This document shows positions 32,545-40,441 of a stretch of DNA of 64,000 nt, piece by piece. Origin of the DNA: Psychrobacillus sp032154225 (GTDB taxonomy: Bacteria > Bacillota > Bacilli > Bacillales_A > Planococcaceae); NCBI RefSeq assembly GCF_032154225.1, contig NZ_JALDYF010000008.1, positions 69,741 to 133,740 of the forward strand, in the 5' to 3' direction. The position numbers were made by a program, and so were the translations under genes. The notes beneath the pieces were generated by a model. The model was not told where the DNA came from. It saw nothing but the letters and a program-made list of their open reading frames with translations, and made no database searches. Numbering within the stretch: the stretch's first letter is position 1; each line of letters opens with the position of its first letter.

Positions 32545-33192
32545 ATGTGGAACAAAATTATTGCTACTTTTATCGTAATTATGAGCATTGTGTATATTTT
32601 CTTTATACCAAGTGATCCAGTACTTGTGAAAATTGCATTTAAGCTTATTCCGATGCTGTTGATTCTTTTATTTGCGTGGTTACAACCTGCTGGAGCATCT
32701 AGTAGGTATAAAACACTTATTCTGATTGGCCTTTTTGTTTGTATGCTGGCAGATGGTTTAATTTACTGGTTTATCATCGGACTTATTACATTTTTAATCG
32801 GGCATATTTGGTATATTTTCGCTTTCCGTCACGTGAAAAAAACGACTATTCCGAGATGGGCTGCGATTATTTTAATTGGATATGGAATTCTAATGGCTGG
32901 TTGGTTATCTGGGACACTTTGGTCAAAAGGGGAAACTATTTTAGCAGCTGCAGTTATACTTTATATTGTCGTTATATTACTAATGGGATGGAATGCTTTT
33001 CAAACTGCCAATAAATTCGCTATCATCGGTGCCATTCTATTTATGTTTTCAGATTCAACACTTGCTATTAATAAATTCATTGCAGATGTTCCTTTTTCAG
33101 ACGTCATTATTATGACTTCCTATTATGGCGCTCAATTTATGTTCGCCCTTAGTATTAATTATTCCGCAGTTCGAAAGAATCTGTTAAAATAG
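32545..33192 (+). CDS. YhhN/TMEM86-family membrane protein (lysoplasmalogenase family)
   Basis: The 215-residue protein has eight predicted transmembrane helices. The pattern CMLADGLIYW, FLIGHIWYIFAFR and FMFSDSTLAINKF matches the YhhN family, whose animal members hydrolyse the vinyl-ether bond of lysoplasmalogens; conserved Asp residues in helices are the likely catalytic ones. Bacterial roles are not settled. AGAGGGGGT lies before the ATG at a long spacing. Confidence 0.82.
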   Translation: MWNKIIATFIVIMSIVYIFFIPSDPVLVKIAFKLIPMLLILLFAWLQPAGASSRYKTLILIGLFVCMLADGLIYWFIIGLITFLIGHIWYIFAFRHVKKTTIPRWAAIILIGYGILMAGWLSGTLWSKGETILAAAVILYIVVILLMGWNAFQTANKFAIIGAILFMFSDSTLAINKFIADVPFSDVIIMTSYYGAQFMFALSINYSAVRKNLLK

Positions 33193-33229
33193 AAACATAC
33201 TTTGCACTAAAGAAAGGGGATTTATTCTC

Positions 33230-34456
33230 ATGAAAGAAATATTAATCGAGCGTTTAACTCGCTATGCAAAAATAGACACACAATCGGATGCGGCAGGTAC
33301 TACTTGTCCAACAACAGCAGGACAATGGGATTTGCTACATGTATTAGAAAAAGAGCTAGCAGAGATTGGCTTAGTCGAAATAACATTAGATGAAAATGGC
33401 TACTTATTTGCTACATTACCTGCTAACACAGACAAAGATGTTCCGACAATCGGATTTTTAGCACATGTCGATACAGCAACTGATTACACAGGGAAAAATG
33501 TGAATCCACAACGTATTGAAAATTATGACGGGCAAGATATTACACTAAATGCTAATACAGTTATGGCTGTGAAAGATTTCCCAGAGCTTAAAAACTATGT
33601 AGGACATACACTTATTACAACAGATGGAACGACGCTTTTAGGCGCGGACGATAAAGCAGGAATTTCAATCATTATGACAGCAATGGAATATTTCGTACAA
33701 AATCCAGATGTTAAGCACGGAAAAATTCGCGTAGCGTTTACGCCAGACGAAGAAATCGGTCGTGGGCCACATAGTTTTGATGTAGAAAAATTCGGAGCAA
33801 AATTTGCTTACACAATGGACGGAGGTCCACTTGGTGAATTACAATTTGAAAGCTTTAATGCTGCTGGTGCAAAAGTTGTAACGAATGGCACGAGCGTACA
33901 CCCTGGTTCTGCCAAAGGAAAAATGGTGAACTCGATTACAATCGCTACAAAATTCCAATCACATATGCCAGTAGACGCTGTTCCTGAAAAAACAGAAGGT
34001 CATGAAGGCTTTATTCACTTAATGAATATTAATGGCGATGTAGAAAAAACAGAGCTAAGTTATATTATTCGCGATCATAACCGAGAAAGTTTCGAAGCGA
34101 AAAAACAATTATTCGTAGATACTGCTGCGAAAATTACAGCAGAATACGGTGCAGGTGCTATCTCTGTCGAATTAAACGACCAGTACTATAATATGGGTGA
34201 AAAAATTACACCTGTAATGGAAATTGTAGACGTGGCGAAAGAAGTAATGATTTCATTAGATATCGAGCCATTAATCATCCCAATTCGCGGTGGTACAGAT
34301 GGTTCACAGCTTTCTTATATGGGATTACCAACTCCAAACATTTTTACTGGTGGGGAAAACTATCACGGGAAATATGAATATATTTCAGCGGATGATATGA
34401 AAAAATCAACAGAAGTAGTAAAAGGAATTATTCAATCATTTGAAAAACAAGCATAA
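33230..34456 (+). CDS. pepT: Peptidase T (tripeptide aminopeptidase)
   Basis: The 408-residue M20-family enzyme matches PepT in length and in its start RYAKIDTQSD. Metal ligands are visible in LAHVDTATD (His about 78), LGADDKAGIS (Asp about 140), PDEEIGRG (Glu about 174), YTMDGG and the late FTGGENYHGKYE. It removes the N-terminal residue of tripeptides in the cytoplasm. AAAGGGGA precedes the ATG. A DMT transporter gene begins 12 bp downstream and is probably cotranscribed. Confidence 0.96.
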   Translation: MKEILIERLTRYAKIDTQSDAAGTTCPTTAGQWDLLHVLEKELAEIGLVEITLDENGYLFATLPANTDKDVPTIGFLAHVDTATDYTGKNVNPQRIENYDGQDITLNANTVMAVKDFPELKNYVGHTLITTDGTTLLGADDKAGISIIMTAMEYFVQNPDVKHGKIRVAFTPDEEIGRGPHSFDVEKFGAKFAYTMDGGPLGELQFESFNAAGAKVVTNGTSVHPGSAKGKMVNSITIATKFQSHMPVDAVPEKTEGHEGFIHLMNINGDVEKTELSYIIRDHNRESFEAKKQLFVDTAAKITAEYGAGAISVELNDQYYNMGEKITPVMEIVDVAKEVMISLDIEPLIIPIRGGTDGSQLSYMGLPTPNIFTGGENYHGKYEYISADDMKKSTEVVKGIIQSFEKQA

Positions 34457-34468
34457 GTAGGTGTTTTC

Positions 34469-35431
34469 ATGCGGGCAATATTACTCGGTGTTCTTGCTTC
34501 ATTGTTTTTTGCAGTAACCTTTATATTGAATCGTTCTATGGAGGTATCGGGAGGAAGCTGGCTTTGGAGCTCTTCCCTCCGCTTCTTCTTTATGATTCCG
34601 TTTTTATTGCTTATTGTGTCGTATCGCAAAGGCCTTAGTCCTACATTTAAGGCGCTAAAATCATCGCCTGCTCCGTGGCTTATATGGAGCTTTGTTGGTT
34701 TTGTATTATTTTACGCACCACTTACATTTGCAGCGGCTTACGGTCCTGGCTGGCTCATTTCTGGAATGTGGCAGTTTACGATTGTCGCAGGGGTTTTATT
34801 GGCACCATTTTTCTCTGTAAAGATTAAAGATCGTATCATTAAGCAAAAAATACCGATGATTTCTCTTTTAATCTCACTTGTTATATTAATAGGTATCATT
34901 CTTATTCAAATCCCGAACACAAATTCACTTCAAATGAGTGCCATTTTTCTTGGCATATTACCAGTCGTTATTGCAGCATTTGCATATCCATTAGGTAATC
35001 GTAAAATGATGGAGCATTTAGACGGCAAACTCGATACATTTCAACGAGTACTAGGCATGACGATTGCTTCACTTCCGGCTTGGATTGTTCTCGCGATTTA
35101 TGCGATTAGTACAGTTGGCCTTCCTTCTATGAGCCAAGTCGTCCAATCATTAATTGTTGCGATTAGCTCTGGCGTTATCGCCACTATCTTGTTTTTCATG
35201 GCAACAGATAGCGTTCGCAATCATCAAGGCAAACTAGCTGCAGTAGAAGCAACGCAATCAACCGAAATCATTTTCGTTATTCTCGGAGAAATGCTTATCC
35301 TACATATTCCACTTCCAGAACCAATTGCACTTATCGGACTTGGCATAATTATTTTAGGAATGTTTTTACATAGCTACTATACGAAAGTTTTAAATACGAA
35401 AGTTCCAGTGGTTAAATCAGAAAAAACGTAA
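34469..35431 (+). CDS. EmrE-type multidrug resistance efflux family (DMT) transporter
   Basis: The 320-residue protein has ten predicted membrane helices. It starts GVLASLFFAVTFILNRSMEV and contains AAYGPGWLISGMWQF and AVEATQSTEIIFVILGEML, fitting the long EmrE/YcxC-like branch of the DMT superfamily. It is closely spaced behind pepT. Substrate unknown. The last 15 residues are basic and cytoplasmic. Confidence 0.82.
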   Translation: MRAILLGVLASLFFAVTFILNRSMEVSGGSWLWSSSLRFFFMIPFLLLIVSYRKGLSPTFKALKSSPAPWLIWSFVGFVLFYAPLTFAAAYGPGWLISGMWQFTIVAGVLLAPFFSVKIKDRIIKQKIPMISLLISLVILIGIILIQIPNTNSLQMSAIFLGILPVVIAAFAYPLGNRKMMEHLDGKLDTFQRVLGMTIASLPAWIVLAIYAISTVGLPSMSQVVQSLIVAISSGVIATILFFMATDSVRNHQGKLAAVEATQSTEIIFVILGEMLILHIPLPEPIALIGLGIIILGMFLHSYYTKVLNTKVPVVKSEKT

Positions 35432-35444
35432 CGGGTCAGAATCC

Positions 35445-35490
35445 GTTGATTTCCGCTACGGCGGACGCTTTTCGCGGGCATGGGTTGAAG
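35445..35490 (+). repeat. Truncated copy of repeat A (left end)
   Basis: GTTGATTTCCGCT followed by GGCGGACGCTTTTCGCGGGC and ATGGGTTGAAG corresponds to the first 45 bp of the repeat A copies elsewhere in the window. The bases from 35491 to 35635 show no gene or recognised signal. Confidence 0.7.
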
Positions 35491-35635
35491 GGAATGTTCG
35501 GATGATACGTAACAAGAGTTTAATATGAATTAGTGAAATTAAATATTAAATAGAAACTACAAAACATAGAAGGTAGTACTCCGTGAAATCAATAAATAGA
35601 AAGAACATGATTATATTTCTGTAAAATAGATGGAT

Positions 35636-35790
35636 GGAGTGAAAAGTGGCGACTCCAGCGGAAACAGCAAATGTTTTCTGCGACGAGTAACCGCAGGAGC
35701 ACCGAGCTGAAGACCCTGGACTGAGCTTATCGAGGGAAGCGGCTGAAGCCGTGCCCGCAAAAAGCGTCCGCTTGAAACGAAATCCACTCT
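35636..35790 (-). repeat. Repeat A, copy 2
   Basis: Read leftward it begins AGTGGATTTCG, AAGCGGACGCTTTTTGCGGG, CACGGCTTCAG and ends GTTACTCGTCGCAG...CGCTGGAGTCGCCACTTTTC. The two ends match the other copies, while the centre has a different hairpin module. Confidence 0.8.
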
Positions 35791-35811
35791 CTATATATAC
35801 TTGTCTTTCCA

Positions 35812-35862
35812 GAAAAAACGCAAGGTTATGAATGACTTCCCTTCATAACCTTGCGTTTTTTT
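35812..35862. terminator. Strong bidirectional terminator
   Basis: AACGCAAGGTTATGAA pairs with TTCATAACCTTGCGTT (16 bp perfect), flanked by AAAAA and TTTTTTT. It serves the leftward DUF6054-like gene. Confidence 0.9.
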
Positions 35863-36199
35863 AAACCATATATGTCTCTAAAGCTCTTTCTACACTGGTT
35901 ACAAAGCTATCTCCAGCTCCCCAGTCAAATCGTAAAAAAGCGCCTGCTCCTCCGCCCGATGCCGCAGCATGCACTTTCGTATTTTCTTCTAAATTATCAA
36001 TTGTAATAGTCACTGAAGCACGGTTACTTGTGCGCATATAATACTTCTCTAACACACATACAACTACTTGCTTATCCCCTACTATGCGCTCATAAACATC
36101 TACCATTGCCCCGGAAATGGTTCCTCGGACTAATGATTCCTCTAGAACACCTAATGCAGATTTCGGTGACAATGAAACATAAAACTCCCGTACATCCAT
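35861..36199 (-). CDS. Small protein, possibly DUF6054 family
   Basis: The 112-residue soluble protein ends in a Gly-rich beta hairpin motif (AAASGGGAGAFLRFDWGA). The KYYMRTSNRASVTITIDN stretch recalls Bacillus proteins listed as DUF6054 as far as I remember. No signal, membrane or catalytic motif is seen. ATG 36199 follows GAGGGGGGGATTGTA. Monocistronic with its own strong terminator. Confidence 0.65.
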   Translation of the reverse strand: MDVREFYVSLSPKSALGVLEESLVRGTISGAMVDVYERIVGDKQVVVCVLEKYYMRTSNRASVTITIDNLEENTKVHAAASGGGAGAFLRFDWGAGDSFVTSVERALETYMV

Positions 36200-36282
36200 T
36201 ACAATCCCCCCCTCATCCTCTACTTATTTCTACGTTTGAATGAGGGAATGGTTTCTATTTTTCATCAAATTCATTTGGCTAT

Positions 36283-37500
36283 TTATACAAGTGGGAGACT
36301 TCTGCTAGATAAAGTTACTGCTTGGAAAAGATCGGATACCCCTGATTCAATAGCTGCATCGCTAACCGCTTGCGCTACTACGTTTACAACTCGCTCATCG
36401 AACGCACCTGGAATAATATAGTCTTCTCTTAATTCACTTTCATCAATAAGAGCAGCAATTGCTTGCACCGCAGCGAGTTTCATCTCTTCATTAATATCCG
36501 TTGCCCTTACATCTAACGCACCTCTGAAAATTCCTGGGAATGCCAACACATTATTCACTTGGTTCGGAAAATCCGATCGCCCTGTTGCAACGACTCGAAC
36601 ACCCCATTCTTTCGCTAAATCATACGAAATCTCTGGTGTTGGATTAGCCAATGCAAAAACGATTGGATCATAATTCATCGAGTCTATTAAGTCTTTCGTC
36701 AATAAATTCGCTACAGACACACCGATAAATATATCTGCACCTTCCATTGCCTCTTTAAGTGCTCCTTTTAAGCCATAAGGATTAGTCACATTGGCGATTG
36801 TTTCTTTCACCGAATTCATCCCTTCTTCTCGGCCCTCATAAATAATTCCAGTTGAATCGCACATAATAATTTCTTTATAACCGAGTTGGAGAAGAATTCG
36901 CAAAATAGCCATTCCAGCTGCTCCGGCTCCATTTATAACAACTTTCATAGACGAAATATCTTTGTTCACAAGCTTTACGGCATTTTGAAGACCTGCACCA
37001 ACGACAATTGCCGTTCCATGCTGATCATCGTGAAATACTGGTATATCTAATTCATGACGTAGGCGGTCTTCTATTTCAAAGCAACGTGGAGCTGAAATAT
37101 CTTCTAGATTAATCGCTCCAAACGTCGGACTTATCGCTTTTACAATTTGAACGATTTCATCGACATTTTTTGTGTCGAGACAAATCGGAAATGCATCGAC
37201 ATTCGCAAACCTTTTAAGTAAGATTGCCTTCCCTTCCATAACTGGCAAAGATGCTTCTGGACCAATGTCTCCAAGACCAAGTACAGCCGTCCCGTCCGTT
37301 ACTACTGCAACGAGATTTCCTTTCGAAGTGTACTCATAAATAGTAGATGGGTTATTTTTAATCTCCATACATGGTTCTGCTACTCCAGGCGAATAAGCTA
37401 AGCTTAGATCCCCCATGCTCTCCACTTGAACCTTTGAAACTAATTCTATCTTCCCTTTACTCTCCCGATGTAAATTCAACGCACGTGTCTTCAAATCCAT
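36283..37500 (-). CDS. NAD(P)-dependent malic enzyme
   Basis: The 405-residue short malic enzyme decarboxylates malate to pyruvate. Visible motifs are SLAYSPGVAEPC, VTDGTAVLGLGDIGP, FHDDQHGTAIV and the Rossmann loop VVINGAGAAGMAI. The length and the YtsJ-like start (RALNLHRESKGKIE) fit the MaeB/YtsJ group, often NADP-preferring; cofactor choice cannot be read with certainty. The chosen start is ATG 37500, with GGGTGAG upstream; a GTG four codons earlier is possible. Confidence 0.95.
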   Translation of the reverse strand: MDLKTRALNLHRESKGKIELVSKVQVESMGDLSLAYSPGVAEPCMEIKNNPSTIYEYTSKGNLVAVVTDGTAVLGLGDIGPEASLPVMEGKAILLKRFANVDAFPICLDTKNVDEIVQIVKAISPTFGAINLEDISAPRCFEIEDRLRHELDIPVFHDDQHGTAIVVGAGLQNAVKLVNKDISSMKVVINGAGAAGMAILRILLQLGYKEIIMCDSTGIIYEGREEGMNSVKETIANVTNPYGLKGALKEAMEGADIFIGVSVANLLTKDLIDSMNYDPIVFALANPTPEISYDLAKEWGVRVVATGRSDFPNQVNNVLAFPGIFRGALDVRATDINEEMKLAAVQAIAALIDESELREDYIIPGAFDERVVNVVAQAVSDAAIESGVSDLFQAVTLSSRSLPLV

Positions 37501-37650
37501 CTTCTCACTCACCCATCTTCTAATTTTTATTATATTCTGAGAATTATAGAGTTGTACGATTTTAATGTCAATAGTAAAGTATTAGTGAATTTCTTCACAT
37601 ATAATTTCCTTTGTTTATATTTATATGTAAAATTTTGTTTTAAATATAAT

Positions 37651-37797
37651 AAAAAAAACCGGCAGTCAATTTTGACTACCGATCAACATGAATGCACTAT
37701 CTTAACGTTGAGGGGGGTTAAGTGTGCGATTAGTCAGCTACAATTTGGAGAAAAGTCGCTGTAAGAACCTTCTCGCATATAAGAGTAAGTTTCTATA
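37651..37797 (-). ncRNA. Candidate Fur-controlled C-rich small RNA
   Basis: Leftward from the Fur-box promoter (-35 37831-37826, -10 37808-37803) a transcript from about 37797 would run to a strong terminator at 37652-37681, about 145 nt. No credible protein is encoded. Its centre folds as GCAC/CTTAAC...GTTAAG/GTGC with a C-rich loop CCCCCTCAAC (37707-37716), complementary to ribosome binding sites. This recalls FsrA and RoxS/RsaE sRNAs, which use C-rich loops; FsrA is Fur-controlled. Homology is not claimed; expression is a prediction. Confidence 0.6.
37652..37681 (-). terminator. Terminator of the candidate small RNA
   Basis: Read leftward, CGGTAGTCAA and TTGACTGCCG pair with one mismatch and are followed by GTTTTTTTT. 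No annotated gene on this strand precedes it, which is what drew attention to the small RNA. Confidence 0.85.
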
Positions 37798-37798
37798 C

Positions 37799-37817
37799 GA
37801 TAATGATAATCATTTTC
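37799..37817. promoter_or_regulatory. Fur box
   Basis: GATAATGATAATCATTTTC matches the classical 19-bp Fur box GATAATGATAATCATTATC at 18 of 19 positions. It overlaps the leftward -10 and lies upstream of the rightward FhuF-like gene, so it could control both. Confidence 0.9.
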
Positions 37818-37831
37818 AATTAAAAAGTCAA
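37803..37831 (-). promoter_or_regulatory. SigA promoter of the candidate small RNA
   Basis: Read leftward, TTGACT (37831-37826), a 17-bp spacer and TATCAT (37808-37803). The -10 lies within the Fur box. Confidence 0.65.
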
Positions 37832-37850
37832 CAGTTTTCATAAAAAATTG

Positions 37851-37856
37851 TATACT
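37851..37856 (+). promoter_or_regulatory. -10 element of the FhuF-like gene
   Basis: TATACT ends 6 nt before ATG 37863, so transcription should start at or beside the start codon. A TCAACA 17 bp upstream could be the -35. Confidence 0.5.
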
Positions 37857-37862
37857 AAACAT

Positions 37863-38552
37863 ATGACAACTTTAACGAATGACCAAATCAGACAATTTAA
37901 TAATTATAGCGTGTATTTTGAAGCTTCTAGCACTCCACTTTTCAATGTAAAAAGTTTAGGCAATACTCTACCAATGATTAAACTCATTTCTGGAGCATCT
38001 AATGACCCAATTGCTGCGTCTTTTTTCATGCGAAGGATTGGGATGTTTATTTCTATGCAGTTTTATATGATGACTGCATACGACGAAATTTGGGACGGTC
38101 CACTCGAACAAATACAGTTTTTCGCAACGACTGAGTATGGCAATAAAACAATTAGCACATATATACCTGTAGAATATTTTCGAGAAGTTGATGAAAATAG
38201 AGGCGCGGATGTTCAGTTAATCTGGGAGCAACAATGCAACGCCATTATAAAGCTGCTGCGAGCACAATGCAGCATTTCTCCCATAACACTTTGGGAAAAT
38301 GTTTTTGGCTACTTATTATGGCATTACTATGTTTTTTTAGACAATCCTGTCCTTTCCGAGCAAGCAGAAAAAGACTGGGCACTTCTTCAAGATGAATCCA
38401 TTTGGAAAAAATTCTCTTCCAAGTCTCACTTAGCTGTGTATTTAAAAGGGAAACAACCTTCCGAGTTAATGAACACAACCGTTCGAACAACTTGCTGTTT
38501 TTCTAAAGACGTTCCAGGTTTGATAAAGTGTGGATTTTGCCCACTTGTATAA
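37863..38552 (+). CDS. FhuF-like ferric siderophore reductase
   Basis: The protein (229 residues from ATG 37863) ends with CC-x10-C-x2-C (TTCCFSKDVPGLIKCGFC), the [2Fe-2S] ligand pattern of FhuF-type ferric siderophore reductases, preceded by an IucA/IucC-C-terminal-like helical domain. It should release iron from imported siderophores in the cytoplasm. A Fur box upstream supports iron control. There is no ribosome binding site and the -10 lies just before the ATG, suggesting a leaderless message; a TTG five codons upstream would lie inside the -10. No siderophore importer is adjacent. Confidence 0.82.
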   Translation: MTTLTNDQIRQFNNYSVYFEASSTPLFNVKSLGNTLPMIKLISGASNDPIAASFFMRRIGMFISMQFYMMTAYDEIWDGPLEQIQFFATTEYGNKTISTYIPVEYFREVDENRGADVQLIWEQQCNAIIKLLRAQCSISPITLWENVFGYLLWHYYVFLDNPVLSEQAEKDWALLQDESIWKKFSSKSHLAVYLKGKQPSELMNTTVRTTCCFSKDVPGLIKCGFCPLV

Positions 38553-38616
38553 ATGCATGATTTTATTTTTTATGGGAATAGCTAATAAAGATCACACACT
38601 AAAGGAGTGAGGAAAT

Positions 38617-38928
38617 TTGGGAAATAAAATTGATGAACGAGTAGAACAAAAGTTAAACAGTATTGGCACTGAAGAAAAAGAAGAGATTTTGAAAAATTTT
38701 TCAACCTTTACATCATACTTGTCTGGAAAGGTAGCTGCTGGTGAAAAAATGGGTTTAAGCGATGAAGTGCTAGCGAAAGCGACCGAAAAAGTTGCCGGAT
38801 ATTTAGCAAATCATGAAGAACCCCGTAATCGAGAAGAACATCTCTTGCAACAATTATGGAAAAATGGCGACAAGGAACAACAACACGCACTTAGCCATAT
38901 GCTTTTAAATCTCGTAAAAAATGGATAG
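38617..38928 (+). CDS. DUF3243-family protein
   Basis: The 103-residue helical protein has the DUF3243 (YmfJ-like) pattern: LKNFSTFTSYLSGKVAAGEK, LSDEVLAKATEKVAGYLA, then RNREEHLLQQLWKNGDKEQQ. The start is TTG 38617 after AAGGAGTGAGGAAAT. Its function is unknown. The gene overlaps the next small gene by 8 bp, so the two are translationally coupled. Confidence 0.85.
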   Translation: MGNKIDERVEQKLNSIGTEEKEEILKNFSTFTSYLSGKVAAGEKMGLSDEVLAKATEKVAGYLANHEEPRNREEHLLQQLWKNGDKEQQHALSHMLLNLVKNG

Positions 38929-39127
38929 TAAACGGAAAGATGCTGCAGGAAGATTTCTGGACAATCCAGATGGTGTAAGGACGACAAAAGAAAGCTTATT
39001 TGATATGCATGAAGATATGCAGACTGTTGATCCCATTCCAGTCGAAGAGCTGAATATTCAAGTACAGGACGAAAAATTCCACCACCATACAAAAAATCGT
39101 TCACTAAGCGAAGAACGATACCCCTAA
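38921..39127 (+). CDS. Small hydrophilic protein, 68 aa
   Basis: The 68-residue acidic/basic protein has no membrane segment and is probably disordered; it contains DAAGRFLDNPDGVRTTKES and a His-rich KFHHHTK near the end. I do not recognise a family. It starts inside the DUF3243 gene (8-bp overlap) and is followed by a strong terminator, so it is a real second cistron. Confidence 0.7.
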   Translation: MDSKRKDAAGRFLDNPDGVRTTKESLFDMHEDMQTVDPIPVEELNIQVQDEKFHHHTKNRSLSEERYP

Positions 39128-39136
39128 TAAAAATAG

Positions 39137-39170
39137 CTTGCCCCAAAATTCAGCTTTGGGGCAAGTTTTT
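39137..39170. terminator. Bidirectional terminator between convergent units
   Basis: CTTGCCCCAAA and TTTGGGGCAAG form an 11-bp stem followed by TTTTTT rightward. It also ends leftward bioY. Confidence 0.88.
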
Positions 39171-39709
39171 TATATTAATTTTGCCGAAACTAAACGATTT
39201 CGTATAATAATTCCGATTAACGCTGCCACGACTGCTTTTGCAAGATCCGGTAATATAAATGGAAGCATACCACCTTTAAATGCTCCTACCCAAGGTAAAT
39301 CAGCTACGAATTTAAGCCAAATTGAGCCAAGTATTAATATGATAAATACTGCAATAATATTAGCCGCTATCGCTTGCACCTTCGTATATCCAAACTTTTC
39401 TAAGTAGACTCCTACTAAAAATGCAGCTGGAATGATCGCTAAAATATATCCACCTGTTGGGCCAAGTACGATTCCAAGTCCACCCTTCATCCCAGCAAAT
39501 ACAGGAATCCCTATAATGCCCATTAGTACATAGACAGTAACCGCCAATGTCCCATATTTCCCTCCTAATATCGTCGCAGTTAACATAACTGCAATCGTCA
39601 TTAAGGTGAAAGGTACTGGTGGAATATTGATCATAATTTGTGCTGCAATCGCAATAATTGCAGAAAATAACGCTGCGACAACCATCATTTTCAAACGCTT
39701 ATTTCTCAT
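39170..39709 (-). CDS. bioY: Biotin transporter substrate-binding subunit BioY
   Basis: The protein (179 residues from ATG 39709) has six membrane helices and the BioY signature (PPVPFTLMTIAVMLTA, LGGKYGTLAVTVYVLMG, GPTGGYILAIIPAAFLVG). BioY is the S-component of ECF-type biotin importers; no EcfAAT genes are adjacent, so it would use a shared energising module. AGGGGGAAATAAA precedes ATG 39709, which is preferred over an in-frame start 14 codons upstream. A BirA-type operator lies just upstream. Confidence 0.95.
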   Translation of the reverse strand: MRNKRLKMMVVAALFSAIIAIAAQIMINIPPVPFTLMTIAVMLTATILGGKYGTLAVTVYVLMGIIGIPVFAGMKGGLGIVLGPTGGYILAIIPAAFLVGVYLEKFGYTKVQAIAANIIAVFIILILGSIWLKFVADLPWVGAFKGGMLPFILPDLAKAVVAALIGIIIRNRLVSAKLI

Positions 39710-39730
39710 TTTATTTCCCCCTAAGTAAAA

Positions 39731-39764
39731 TGAGTTAACTATTATATTCAATTAGTTAACACAA
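39731..39764. promoter_or_regulatory. BirA-type biotin operator
   Basis: GTTAACTA (39734-39741) and TAGTTAAC (39753-39760) flank 11 bp, matching the long GTTAAC...GTTAAC dyad bound by BirA in Firmicutes. It lies directly before bioY and should repress it when biotin is plentiful. Confidence 0.85.
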
Positions 39765-39819
39765 AACTAATCGTAATAAAAAAACAATGCTTCGTCAATA
39801 TAAAAATATTGGCTAAGCG

Positions 39820-39907
39820 CTGTTTTCCAACTAAATGCTCTATTTTTCCAACTAAACCTTAAAAAATTCCAATTAAAGGTCCATTTTTCCGATTAAATGT
39901 AATTCCA
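39820..39907. repeat. Degenerate 21-bp tandem array, TTCCAACTAAA core
   Basis: TTCCAACTAAA at 39825 and 39846, TTCCAATTAAA at 39867, TTCCGATTAAA at 39887, and a last TTCC at 39903. Spacings are 21, 21, 20 and 16 bp. Confidence 0.75.
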
Positions 39908-39951
39908 TCAAAAAAGCAGCACCTCTTATGAAAACGAAGTGCAGCTTTTTA
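39908..39951 (-). terminator. Terminator after the PH-domain gene
   Basis: AAAAAGCAGCAC (39911-39922) pairs with GTGCAGCTTTTT (39939-39950). Read leftward it ends in TTTTT. Confidence 0.75.
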
Positions 39952-39973
39952 GTTAACATATCCACTTTTAAAA

Positions 39974-40429
39974 TCATTTTTTCACAAAATTAATATGCGG
40001 TGCTTTTTCTAATAGAATGTTCAAAAATTCTTCTTGACGTTCTGGAGAAATAATAACACTCCCCAATAATGATTTTGTATAATGAATTTCAATCGCATCT
40101 TTCGACGATAGTATTCGGTAGCCTGCTATAATATTTGATGTATGATTTACTTTTGTCATATCTTCATATTGAATTTTACTTTTGAATATCCCGCCACGAA
40201 CAAGCAGATAATCAGCCTGAAATGTATATTCAATATCTACTACAATCCAAAGTAGGAAACCAATAGTCAATAGACATAGGGCACTCATAATAGTTATTGC
40301 TACAAGGTCTGGTTTCTCTGTGAAAAATAATTCATATACTACTGGCCAAAGTGTAGCTATTGCAATCAGCACAATTGCACCAGTCATTAACCCCATAAAT
40401 GTACGATCTCTTTTTGATTTAAACTTCAT
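39974..40429 (-). CDS. PH-domain membrane protein
   Basis: The 151-residue protein has two membrane helices (about residues 12-32 and 45-68) and a cytoplasmic bacterial PH-like domain (TFQADYLLVRGGIFKSKIQY, YRILSSKDAIEIHY, SPERQEEFLNILLEKAP), as in YdbS/DUF1200-type proteins. The function is unknown. It starts 12 bp after the PerM-like gene on the same strand and probably shares its transcript. Confidence 0.8.
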   Translation of the reverse strand: MKFKSKRDRTFMGLMTGAIVLIAIATLWPVVYELFFTEKPDLVAITIMSALCLLTIGFLLWIVVDIEYTFQADYLLVRGGIFKSKIQYEDMTKVNHTSNIIAGYRILSSKDAIEIHYTKSLLGSVIISPERQEEFLNILLEKAPHINFVKK

Positions 40430-40441
40430 TTTATCACCTAA

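Noticed and set aside
37552..37764. Rightward 70-codon frame in the Fur region
   Set aside because: It reads through the small RNA's terminator and C-rich loop on the opposite strand and has no start signal.
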